From Trema orientale (lineage: Eukaryota > Streptophyta > Magnoliopsida > Rosales > Cannabaceae): a stretch of DNA of 64,000 nt. The notes beneath the pieces were generated by a model. The model did no database searches and was not told the origin of the DNA. It saw nothing but the letters and a program-made list of their open reading frames with translations. Positions within the stretch are counted from its first letter, which is position 1. The number at the start of each line of letters is the position of its first letter. Of the stretch, positions 35,560 through 46,672 are shown piece by piece. The stretch covers positions 8,948 through 72,947 of the forward strand of contig JXTC01000666.1 in NCBI GenBank assembly GCA_002914845.1. Direction: 5' to 3'. Made by a program: the position numbers and the translations under genes.

Positions 35560-37080
35560 GAGTACGAGTTCTTACTAACCCAACCCGTCATTTTACTTGA
35601 GTTGGGCCAAACTGACTTAAGAAGACATAAAAAATAATAAGAGGCCAACGAATAAACCAAATAAATTGATCGTCATGAATGGCCCATTGTCCTTAATCGA
35701 CCCAACCCATGAATCAATCATTTCTAATAAATAATTGTTAATTACATACGAGATTTATGATAAGGATGATATATTAATATTCATTTTCACTTAACTTTGC
35801 ATAATTCTTCTACTTTGTATTTAACTTAAGCATTCTACATTATATAATTATACTATAATAGGTACCATAGATAATTACTATTTGATAATAAACTCAAATA
35901 TGTTAATTAATGAAATTTATAGTTAATTACTGTACAATTATTCATTTTGTATATAATTTGATCATGATGGAATATGTATTACCATTATTATAAGTACTGT
36001 ATTTTCTTACTTGGTGAAATTATAATTAATGATACTAGATTAATTTGAAGTATCACTAAATTTTACAAACTTTCTCCATTTTTCAAATAATTTTAGAATG
36101 TGACAATATGCAGTAATATTAAACTAAGTACTCTAGTGACTTACTTTATCATATTATACTCAATAATATTAAATTAATAAAATTTCTCACTAATTTGTGC
36201 AAAGTCATTCATTTAGTATCTAATTTGATCATTGGCTCAATATGTAATAGTGTTATGATAAGTACTATAGGCACTTAGTGAGATTATGATTGGTGATAAT
36301 CAATTAGTGTGAATTTCTGCTTAATTTAGCAAAATTCATCTACTTTCTATTATATTTAAGCATGAGACAATTTGTAATAGATTTATACTAAGTACTGTAC
36401 TTAGTTTGTCATATTATACTCCAAGATATTGAATTACTTTAATTCCTCTAATTTTTTCAATAGGTAATTAATGTTATACAAAGTAATATAATTGATGATG
36501 ACTTATAATTTGACTATAGAACAATATATAATTACTATTATACAATATTCTATAAATAATAACTTTTGTATTATTATATTCAAAGAGATTATATTAATTA
36601 TATTTATCACTAATAATTCAACATCATTTAATCTGATTTGACCATGGGGCAATATAGATTAGAATTAAGTTACATATTATAATTACCTACTTTTTAATAT
36701 AATTAATACTTAATTTGTCACATTTTACTCAAAATATATTAAAATAATCAAATTTATCACAATGTTAGTACAAATTCATGCAATTTAAATCTAATTTTAC
36801 CATAAGACAATATATAAATAGGATATACACAGTACAATAATTACTTAATTTGTCACATTATACTTATACATACTAAATTAATTACGTTTCTTACTAATTA
36901 GTTTTAAGTCATTCAATTTAAATCTAATTCCACTATGACGCAATACGTAATGGTATTAAACTAAGTATTATAACCACATCTTTGTGATATAATTATTAGT
37001 TATATTAGATTAATGTGAAATTTCACTATATTTTGCTAAATTTATAGATTTTTTTATCTAATTTTAGCATCAGAATAATA
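35560..37080. repeat. Diverged tandem repeats of about 135 bp, block 2
   Basis: Same head (TGGCCCATTGTCCTTAATCG near 35670-35690) and same repeat unit as block 1, in direct orientation about 2.12 kb downstream. AAGTACT-type landmarks recur (about 35988, 36125, 36260, 36390). The repeats become more degraded after about 36500. The pair is either a segmental duplication, or long terminal repeats or internal repeats of an unrecognised element. Confidence 0.75.
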
Positions 37081-37922
37081 GGGGAGATTAGTAAGAAACG
37101 ACATTAATTCTCAAAATGATATTGAAAAATTCTATTACAACCCAAATACTTGGTCTTTAAATCAAAATACTTGCTCTCTCATGCATAATACTTAATCTTC
37201 AATGTAAGATACTTGTCATTTAATTATTTGTCCAAGCCTAGAATGGTCATTTTGCATAAAGTGAATAGTAATTTTGCAGTAATTTTAGGTTCAGTCCCTA
37301 GTTTTTTTAGATTTATATTTGTTTATATCATTGATTTTTCAGTATTACCCCTCAAAAGTAACCTTCACATTTTCCTATAATTTTTTTTGGCCAATTACCA
37401 GTTCTTTTTTTGGCCATGACTTGCTACTCCAAGTACCAGCCTCCTCATATTTTTGTCTATTTGTGAGGCACTAAGTGCCTCAAAAGGTGCCTGAGGCACA
37501 AGAGAATTCGTCAATTTTTAAAGAAATTGTCTATTTTAAGTTAGTGTATATACTGAGCATATCAGCAACTTTTTTCTTTAGATACAATATGTCAACTTTT
37601 TTGCTCACTATATTGAATAAAATATACAGACAGAAATAAATTTAAAGGCTAAAAAAGAGACATTTCAATAATGAGTTTTAATGTAAAAATCACGTCTTTA
37701 ATAGGGGTAATTATAAGGATAATTTTACCATTTTAGAATTAAATAATGATGGAAATTGATTTATTTTGAATTTGGGCTTAAAAGAAAAACTTTGCGAATA
37801 GTTGGGGCCAAAGTATAATATTTTCGGGACTTAAATAAGGAAAAGATTCCAAAACTGTGGACCAAATTCAAATTTTCAAAACTTAGTGCCCAATAGAAGC
37901 TGGCCACATGCCACTCAACCCA

Positions 37923-37965
<43 letters not shown>

Positions 37966-38294
37966 AATTCTGTTCTTGTAGCAATGGTAAAAATTCACTT
38001 AAATCTTTTCGATGCATTGAGTGAATCTATTGAACAAAATGATTAACTTTTCTCGAACATATACATGTATATTGTATTTAATATGACTTGTGTGTATTTT
38101 CTATAGTATTTAATAATCCATGTCGAATTTAACATGTTACTTTTTTTCTTTTTTTCCTTTTTTTTTCCTACTTTATAATAACCGTGACAGTCAAAATCTC
38201 TGGACGTAGAAGCCAAAACAGAGTTAGTTGTATAGTCACACAAGGCTAGAGAAGGTGAAAGACAATGATTCATATGTAAATATCCACTTCCTAA
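37081..38294. other. Intergenic; (CT)n microsatellite at 37926-37961
   Basis: No gene seen. It contains a short palindromic GAGGCACTAAGTGCCTC near 37464 and a perfect CT repeat of about 18 units. The minus-strand reading frame at 38043-38273 has no recognisable content. Confidence 0.5.
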
Positions 38295-39515
38295 TGATAT
38301 GATACCATTTGGAATTGATAGATGTCGTTTTTCTAATTATTTTAGTTACAGTTTTATGTCGTTTTTGTTAGTTTACTCATATTTTTAGTCTAATTTAAGT
38401 TGTTTTCGTATTTTTAGGTAATTTTGTTGCAAAAAGAGACAAAAGAATGAAACTGAGATGAAAACGAGACGAAATTACGAAAGAGCAAAAAAGCCAGGCT
38501 GATTAGGATCCAGTGTCGTGGCGCCAGACCACAAGTGCAGTGGTGCTGGCGTGCTGAAGAGAAAATTAAAAAAAAATTCCAAAAACTCAGCGCCCCAGCG
38601 CGGAGTCCCGAGAGCCACGATCCCAGTCCTCCGTACATACGGTATTTTTTGACGAATTTAAGCCCCTCTAAGTCATCCAGTTAATTGCAATTATGCTACT
38701 GACAAGTCTTAGCCTATAAATACATCATTCTAGGTCAGATTTTCAGAGATTTAAGTGAGAGATTAGGAAAGAATTCAGCCTAGAGTGCTTAGAATTCAGC
38801 CATGTAATCAATACTTTCGCTATGTGAACCTATGAATTCCATTCAATATATTGATATTGTCATTATTTTCCTATGTTTAATCTCTATTATAATGCATGTT
38901 TGTTATTTGAGTGGCTAACTAGATGATATATGTGGATTATAGATTGCTAGAATTACTGTTTGAGTATTTGCTAAGTATGATTCCAGGTAGCAGTTCTTAA
39001 TTAATTGATATCATTTGATTCGATTAATTAGGATAGAAAACTTGGCATAAATTAAGATTATCTATATTTATAGGTTCTTAGATTTATATTGGCTTAAACC
39101 TTTGTATTTAATGCTCTTATTAAATTATGCATTTGTCAATAATTTAATATGAAGAGTTATGGCATTTGCTAATTGAATTAGAAGGTAATAGGCTAGTACT
39201 GTGTTTGTAGATTAGTCTATGTCAATAGCCTCAATAGGATGGTTAAGATAGGAATTTCATAGTTAAAATTGATGATTGGTTAGTGGTGGATATATATTCT
39301 TAGTTAAAGTTTAGTTATTTGGTTACTGCTACTTTTATTTTGTTTTATGTTTTTATTCTTATTGAATGAAACAATCCCCCTTTTTAGTTAACAAAGATAA
39401 TTATGATTCTATTCGCTGTAACCCGTACTCTGTGGGATTGATCCTATTAAACTGCTATGCTAGAGTTTTTTAGGGTAGTATACAATAGGTAATTAATTTT
39501 GGTAAGTTGACAACA
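38295..39515 (+). repeat. 5' LTR of a Ty3/gypsy element (approximate ends)
   Basis: About 1.2 kb, beginning near TGATATGATACC and ending near ...GTTGACAACA. A GC-rich patch (38500-38640, with GTGGCGCCAGACC and CAGCGCCCCAGCGC) and TATAAATACATC near 38716 are typical of long plant gypsy LTRs. The exact start is inferred because the matching 3' LTR is absent. Confidence 0.6.
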
Positions 39516-39523
39516 GTCCAAAT

Positions 39524-39543
39524 TTTGGCACCATTGCCAGGGA
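39524..39543 (+). other. Primer-binding site region, gypsy element
   Basis: TTTGGCACCATTGCCAGGGA is two or three changes from TGGCGCCGTTGCCGGGGA, the primer site found after the 5' LTR of many plant Ty3/gypsy (Athila/Tat-type) elements. Confidence 0.75.
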
Positions 39544-39617
39544 GCCAATTTTAGCAAATTAATCCTTTTTGTTTCCTTTTGAGGACACTTACTAACTTTT
39601 TCCTTTTGTTTGCTTAG

Positions 39618-41495
39618 TTGATGTCTGAATTGTCTAAGGAAGAATTACGAGAAAAGCTTGCATGTCTTCGTATTTCTCTCGCAGAAGCATCTACAAGAAG
39701 GGCTAAAGCCTATGCCAAGGTCGACATTAAACAAGTAGTCCAAATCGATCTTCCATCATCATCCTCGTCTGTATCTTCTGACCAACCAGAGGAAGATCAT
39801 CAAGAAAAGGACGAGATGGCCAACAATTGAGCAACCTTGAAGGAGGTAGTGGCTCCGGTTCTCGACCAATAACTGCTATGCATTGAGTATCCTTAACTTA
39901 ATGATTCCTTCAAACTCAAGTCCGAGATGATTCACCTACTCCCAACTTTTCATGGCCTAGCTAGAGAGGATCTCAATCGTCATTTTAAGGAATTTCATGT
40001 GGTATGCTCAAGCATGAAACCTAATAGGATTATTGAAGAACAAGTTAAGCTGAGAGCTCTTCCATTTTCTCTAGCAGACTCCATAAAGGAATGACTCTAC
40101 TACCTACCTCCAGGCACTGTCACCACCTGGAATGATACGAAAAAGCTCTTCTTGGATAGATACTTTTCACCATCCAAGGCTGGAAATATTGAGTCTTTCT
40201 ACGAGTACTGAGAGAGATTCAAGAAGCTTTGTGCGTCATGCCCCCACCACCAGATTCTATAACAACTCCTCATTCAGTATTTTTATGAGGGATTAAATAC
40301 CATGGAGAGGAGTATGATAGATTCTGCCAGTGGAGGAGCCATTGTGGACAAGACTCCAAAGGAAGCTCGAGCATTGATTTCTAACATGGTTGCTACAAGC
40401 TAACAATTCAATACCCGCCAAAAGTCTATCGTCCGAAAAGTAAATAAGGTTAGATACTCTTCCAGTCTTGAGTAGCAAGTTGCCAACCTCACAATCTTGG
40501 TTCAACAAATGGCTAAAGGAGGAGTCACTTAGAAGACTTGTGGCATTTGCTCTAATATGGGCCATCCTACTGATGCATGTCCCATACTGCAAGATGGGAC
40601 ATAGGAGCAAGTTAATGCTGTGAGTAGAATCCCTTTCCACCAAACAATCAGAGGAGGTATGATCCATATTCAGCCACTTACAACTCAGGATGGAGGGATC
40701 ATCCCAATTTTATTTATACAGGGAACCAACAACCCACAGCTCCCACAAGACTACAGGGTTTCAACCAGCCGAGGCCATAGTTGCAACCAAGATCTCAAGT
40801 TTCTCTAAGTTCTAGTGCATTTATGGAAGACTTGCTTAAGGCCCTTGCTGCAAACTCACTCTAAGCCAACAAGAGAAAAGGAATGCTATCCATAACCTGG
40901 AAACTCAGATAGGTCAACTTGCTGCCACTGTCAACCGAATTGAGGCACAAATTTTAGGAAAACTACCATCTCAACTGGTAGTTAACCCAAAAGAGAATGT
41001 GAGTGTAGTGACACTGAGGAGTGGGAGAGCTACCCAAGGACTTAAAGACCTTAGAGTTACAGAGAATCCTGTGAAACCACAGAATAATAATAAGCTAATT
41101 ATAGTGGAGGATGAAGTTAGTGAGACCCCTGCTACCCCTACAATTATAAATCCTACAATCACCACTACTCCATCTTTCCCGAGCCGATTTGCCAAGTCTA
41201 AGAAAGAAGAACTAGACAAGAGTGTCCTGGATATTTTCCAAAAGGTCCAAGTTAATGTTCCCTTGCTTGAGGTGATCAAGCAAATACCTCGCTATGCCAA
41301 GTTCCTCAAAGTACTCTACACCAACAAGAAGAAACTATAAGACAATGAGGTGGTCGCTTTGAGTGAAAATGTCTCGGCCATACTCCAGAAGAAACTGCCT
41401 GAGAAGTTTAAGTATCCCGAGATTTTCACGATCTCTTATACTCTAGGAGATGTGCACATCAAGAAAGCCATGCTGGACCTTAGATCATGCAACTA
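39618..41495 (+). pseudogene. Ty3/gypsy gag and start of protease, truncated
   Basis: From ATG 39618 (MSELSKEELREKLACLRIS), a Gag with the conserved retrotransposon core (HLLPTFHGLAREDLNRHFKE; WNDTKKLFLDRYFSPSKA; FKKLCASCPHHQI, about 39925-40260), a zinc knuckle CGICSNMGHPTDACP (about 40542-40586) and the linker typical of this lineage (VVTLRSGRATQ, about 41003-41035; FPSRFAKSKKEELDKSVLD, about 41176-41232; QIPRYAKFLKVLYTNKKK). It breaks off at AMLDLRSC near 41490, where the protease active site (family DLGAS) should be. There are about ten in-frame stops. Reverse transcriptase, RNase H and integrase are absent downstream. Confidence 0.88.
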
Positions 41496-41503
41496 GTCTT
41501 GAG

Positions 41504-41878
41504 TAGGGCCATCAAATGTAGCACGGCCCATTTAAGTTATATAAAAATGTGCCTTTTGTCATACCAAGCACGACCTTTTAAGTTGCGTACTAGCATGTTT
41601 TATATCCTATCAAGCATAACCTAACAGGTTAAGTAGATGAACACCACTTTTCTAGGTCTATTAATTAAAGTTAACACACCACTTTTCTAGGTCTATTAAT
41701 TAAAGTTAACAACACTTTAAAATACAATGTTAGTTACCATTTTGGTTAAATTACGGATGTATCCTTGATCAGATAAACCAAAGTCATGGTGTTGTAAACT
41801 ATTCCCTCAAGTTATGAAAAATCTAATACTAAAAAAATTTGAAAAAAAATAAGCAGAAAGAGAAACACTGATAGGGGG

Positions 41879-41909
<31 letters not shown>

Positions 41910-42893
41910 CTAGACACTGCACCTTCAGAGAAAGATTAATATCATCGTCAGAAACATCGACTTTAGATAAGAAAGAGAGGCTGTCTTTAGGGGAAGAGAG
42001 AGAGAGCTCGACACCACCTTCAAAGGGAGATTAATATCACCGTCGGAAAGAGAAATTTCGACATCATCACTAGAGGAGAACCATTTTTCATGGCCGGAGA
42101 AGAGAGCGAGTAGAGAGAGGGACAAGAGAGAGCAATATTGGGGGAAAAAGAAGAGGAGTGACTTATTCATTCACAGCCAAAATGGTCATTTTGGATAGGA
42201 AAAGTGGCATAAAATTAATGAGTATAAATAATTGTTTTTTTTAATTAATTAGTAAATAAAAAATGGTACTGTTCTTATTTTTCCTACTTTTTAGTCGTGT
42301 CATGTACAATCCACTTTTTAGTTGTGTCAAGCACAATTCATATTTTAGTCTTGTCGTGTCTAAAATAAAAAATACTAGCTCAGTATTGGCCCAATAGCCC
42401 ATGATGCAGTGATGTGCTATGCTTTTATAACATACATGTTAGTTTACGTGCCTAGATGTACCAGTCTATTTGAGCAAAAATTGGCCAATTTAATTAAATA
42501 ATTTTTTAATGTAATGTTATTCTATAAAAATTTTACCCAAATTATTTAAATATAACCAAAGTTAAACTATAAAATTATAGTGAACTTTCTGTATTTAGAG
42601 TTGAGGTTAGATGAAGGAAAGTGAGAAATAAGAAAAGCAAAAAGTGAATTAAAATTATAATTAGATAAGAAAAATAACTGAAAATTATGTACATAATTCA
42701 TATGCATGGCGTGCTAACATGTCATACTAAGCTCAGCCTCATGCTTTGCTTAACTTTTGAGTCTAACATGACCCACGAAATTAGATTACCAAGTATGATC
42801 CATGTTTTGACGCTCTATCCTGTGTTTAATTCATGCTGTGCCTTACCTTCTCGCTATAATAATAGGCCAGTCTCAACCCTCTTGATATCTCTA
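41504..42893. mobile_element. hAT-like non-autonomous element, 1390 bp
   Basis: The left end is TAGGGCCATCAAATGTAGC. The right end read inward is TAGAGATATCAAGAGGGTTG. The flanks GTCTTGAG (41496-41503) and ATCTTAAG (42894-42901) match at 6 of 8 bases, and both mismatches are G/A, which fits an old 8-bp hAT duplication. The ends resemble the TAGGGATGGCAA termini of plant hAT elements. It holds a GA microsatellite (41880-41902), an exact 35-bp tandem duplication and GTGTC/CACGAC-rich subterminal sequence. No transposase; the minus-strand reading frame at 41925-42170 is low-complexity. Confidence 0.6.
41641..41710. repeat. Exact 35-bp tandem duplication
   Basis: 41641-41675 and 41676-41710 are identical (ACACCACTTTTCTAGGTCTA...). 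A very recent replication slip or assembly stutter inside the hAT-like element. Confidence 0.9.
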
Positions 42894-42901
42894 ATCTTAA
42901 G

Positions 42902-45900
42902 TGAAACTATATATATATATATATGATTCTTAGGAAAAAAATTTCAAATTTTCTCTTGCATTATTTTTCGAGAACTTAACTGAAATTTTAATTTCTTGCA
43001 TTTATTGGATTTGTATATCTAATAACAGTCAAAAAGTCTTGAAGCTAAAGATATGCATAGATTTAATTTCAAGATGAAGATATGAAATAGAAGGTGAATA
43101 TCAATTAAGATAACGTAGGAAATTTGAATTTGAGGCGAAGACTCTAAATTTAAGTTAAGAAATTCAAATTCGAGAGGTCCAAAGTTGGATGGAATCTTTT
43201 AAGTGTTTATGTGTATAAAGGAGAGTTAAGATTCCTAAAGATAACCAAGTGATTTTTTATAAATGTGTTTTTGGCAATAAAATTATATTTAATACTAATT
43301 ATGAGATTATAAATGCTTTAAAATTAGAATATACAAGAAAGCATATTTTATTATAGGTTTTCTGCACCATGCTGACAAAATTTAAAATTGCACACATATT
43401 TGATTAGGTTTCTGCACTATGCTGACAAAATTTACAATTGCACATTGTCATGAAAAGAGCATCAGGAAAACAAAATCTAAAGTTTTAGGACATGGTTGGT
43501 GCTAATTACGTTTTCTAATAGATTCTAAATATTGAAAAATCACATTAATAGTATAATTGTCATTGTCTACGACATTTCTTAATTTTTTCTAAATGTTTTT
43601 CCATACATACATATACGTGAACACAACTGAATGATATGGTTTTTTATCTCTAAATTCTGTGTTTTTTTTTTTTTTGTTTTTTTTTTGTGTTTTTGGGATC
43701 AAATGAGTTCTATATTTGTGTCGCAAAAAAATTGAACTAGAGAAAATTATATTTGCATGTATATTTCTAGCTAGTTCAGTGAAGAATATTTTTGATCATC
43801 CATATTCAAATTTATTCTGGGGGGGAAAAAAAAAAGTTTGCAGGATCTTAGATTTTCTTTAACTATATTTATTAATTCATATCTCTTGAAGATATATATA
43901 TAACTTGATGCAAAGAGGGAATCTTCAAGTTCAAGAAAGTAACATAGAGGAGTTTTTAAGCAGATAGGTTGTGGGAGGTTTATTCAACTGTCAAAACAAA
44001 CAGGATGCTTATATAAGTCAAGTCCTTTGAAGAAGTTTAGAAGAATACAATTACAATGCAGCTCAGGCGTCATTTTTTTTTTTTTTTTTTAAGAAATAAA
44101 GTAGTCTCTTTGATCATTCTAATAATTACTAGTAACTAAAAGTAATATATTGAATAAGATACTTATATTGAAATCATTTTATTTTTTACTGGATTGGCAA
44201 ACTTCGACTGCCTCTGTGGATGTAGGGGCTGTCAAACCCTGTAGAACTTTGTGGTATTAATAACTCTTATTAGTTATTACTTGCTTATTGTGTTTTTATA
44301 TTAAGATAGGGATAGGACTAAAAGGTATCAAAATCTTTTCTTTGGTAAAATAAATCAATTGACATAAACTAAAGTTACTAATTGCTACAATTAGTATTTC
44401 AATGCCGTCGATACTATATTAATTTATATGTAATCCGTGTGTGTTGCTATCGCCGTAGATCTGTGTGTGTTGTTATCGCCATAGATCAAAATCCATAAAT
44501 CCGCACGTTTTCAAATATTATTGGTGACATTAATCTCAAATAATTACTTACTGCCTCAGCAATTATTAACTCAGTAGTACAGGCTTTACTAGTTCTATAA
44601 ATAGCTCGTACAAAATATGGTTCGTTATCTTTCATGAGAAGGAGTTGTTCGTTATAGTAGCACTAGAAAGTCAAAATTTTGAAATATGCAGTGTTTTGCC
44701 GCGCTATGAACCCAAAACGCTTGATACAATATCCAGCCAAAGATAGCAAAAAGGTTTGATATACGTACGTATATTGCTTTAGTTTGGTATTTAATTGGTA
44801 TCTCTAACTCCCTTAAAAAAAGAAAAAAAAAAATAGTATGTCTATAGTTCGGAGTTAGTTGAGGTAGGTGAGGAATTAACAACGGTATAATTAAAAGCTC
44901 AACAAAAAAGGCAGCGAAGAAGAAAAGAGGCAATTTGAAGTAGGGGAATTAATAATGGAGAATGCCATATCTGATGGAATGCTTAAATTCATTTTGGTGC
45001 GGTGAGTAAATAGCAACTGGTATTTGTTTTTAATGTACGTACAAGAGTAGGGATGAAGAAATTCTGGAAGAATGTTTAATTTGACACACATAAAATTCAT
45101 ATTTGTATAGTCTCATTAGGAATTTAATCTTATTAATTATTTTTCGTATGTCATGCGTATGCATTTTTTCAATTAAAAATTTCACGCATGTGTTAGGGGC
45201 TTGCTTGTCAACATTCATTTTTTTTTTTCTTTTCTTGTATTTAGAAATAAAGAAAAACAAAAACCTAAATATTGCCAAATTACCCTAAATGATTGGATTG
45301 ATTATAATAGTGCATCTAATTACTGTCGAAAAATACTGAGCAAAAGAATTCCCGGCCGCCCCACCACCTTAGTGAATGTTATTACGGGTGATCTTAATTT
45401 TCTTTTCTATTATATATAAAGTTTGAAAAGACTACTACGCTTTTATTTTTTTAAAATAAAATTTTTTAGACTTGTTTTAAAAATGATTGATCGATCGCGT
45501 CCTATTTCACATACAATTATAACTTCGTAACTTCAACACATTTCAAATAGTTTTCTTTCGAGTTTAAGCAATTAATTAATCAAACGATCGATCAATGGGA
45601 TTCTTATCCTTTTCTAATACCAATTCATAATAATTAAAACAAACAACTCTCTAAATAGATAATTATTCCCTTTCTCATCTTTCATTTCTCTAAATTATTC
45701 TTATTACGACTAGGGTTACGTCAGGCTAATAAATCCATGCAATCAAAATCTAAAATTTTGCCCAATTTAGTAGGGTAATACATTGTCATTTCACAGTACG
45801 TGTTAAAGGGGATTTTCTTTTAAAATGTTTTTAAAAAGCACAGGCATATTTTCTTATCTTATGAATTATGAGAATAAGATCACATACTTCAAATTTAATT

Positions 45901-46452
45901 CGCTAAAATTTAATTCTCCTTTCTGAAAAATACTTTAAAAAGTAAGTTAAGCTATATCGACCCGATGGATTCAAGTATTGCACATCATTTATATCCTCGT
46001 TATAGCCAATTCACCTATAACATATGGGCCACATTTATTTTTTGACAATAAAGTGGAATACATTTCTCCGTGTTATGAACTCGGCCAAAGCTTTCCCCTG
46101 CAAATAAAACACACATATTTAATATTAACATGTATATATAGGTATATATATGTTGTATTCTCCTCTATCTATGGAAACAGCGAATATGAGAGACGGCTTG
46201 TGGGAGAACAAAAAGGCTATGAAAGAGACCATCAAACGTCTTCATGCGCCAAACTACGATCATGTACAAACATTCTCCACTTCTTCTCTCTCTTTTTTTA
46301 GCTAATTAATTTATCATATGACTATATTGGCTATATATATATATAGTTTCTAGGTGGTACTACAGGTACTCTTATGCATGCAATTGTAAAATCTTTGTTT
46401 GAGAATTACATGAATGTAAAATTTATTTATTTTTAAAAAAAAAAATTATAAT
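42902..46452. other. Intergenic, 3.5 kb, no gene recognised
   Basis: AT-rich with several homopolymer runs (43660-43687, 44074-44090). A 25/26-bp imperfect tandem pair (TGTGTGTTGCTATCGCC / TGTGTGTTGTTATCGCC) is at 44436-44486. The stretch 44200-44490 resembles the R/U5 region of a copia LTR but I found no partner. An ATG at about 44955 opens a 17-codon frame of no recognised content. The last part (from about 46150) is the likely upstream region or leader of the PLATZ gene; TATATATATATAG at 46334-46346 is about 105 bp before its ATG. Confidence 0.5.
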
Positions 46453-46641
46453 ATGCAGAAGAATAATTACATGGTAGTACCGCGATGGCTGATTGTTATG
46501 TACAAGACCATTTTCTTCAGCAGCTGCCTAGTTCATCCAAATTCAAAGAAGAATGATTCTGACCATTTCTGCATCGATTGTCTTCGCCCTCTTTGCTCCA
46601 ACTGCCTTCCTTCCCATATGTGTCACAAACATGTTAAGGTA

Positions 46642-46672
<31 letters not shown>

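Noticed and set aside
33440..37080. Centromeric satellite
   Set aside because: The period is plausible but units are highly diverged and the blocks are only about 1.4 kb each. Genome-wide abundance cannot be judged here.
41925..42170. 81-codon minus-strand frame in the hAT-like element
   Set aside because: Ser/Leu-rich translation of GA-repeat-derived sequence; not a transposase fragment.
45978..46301. 107-codon plus-strand frame as an upstream PLATZ exon
   Set aside because: Composition is not coding-like and there is no family similarity. A shorter upstream exon remains possible but unsupported.
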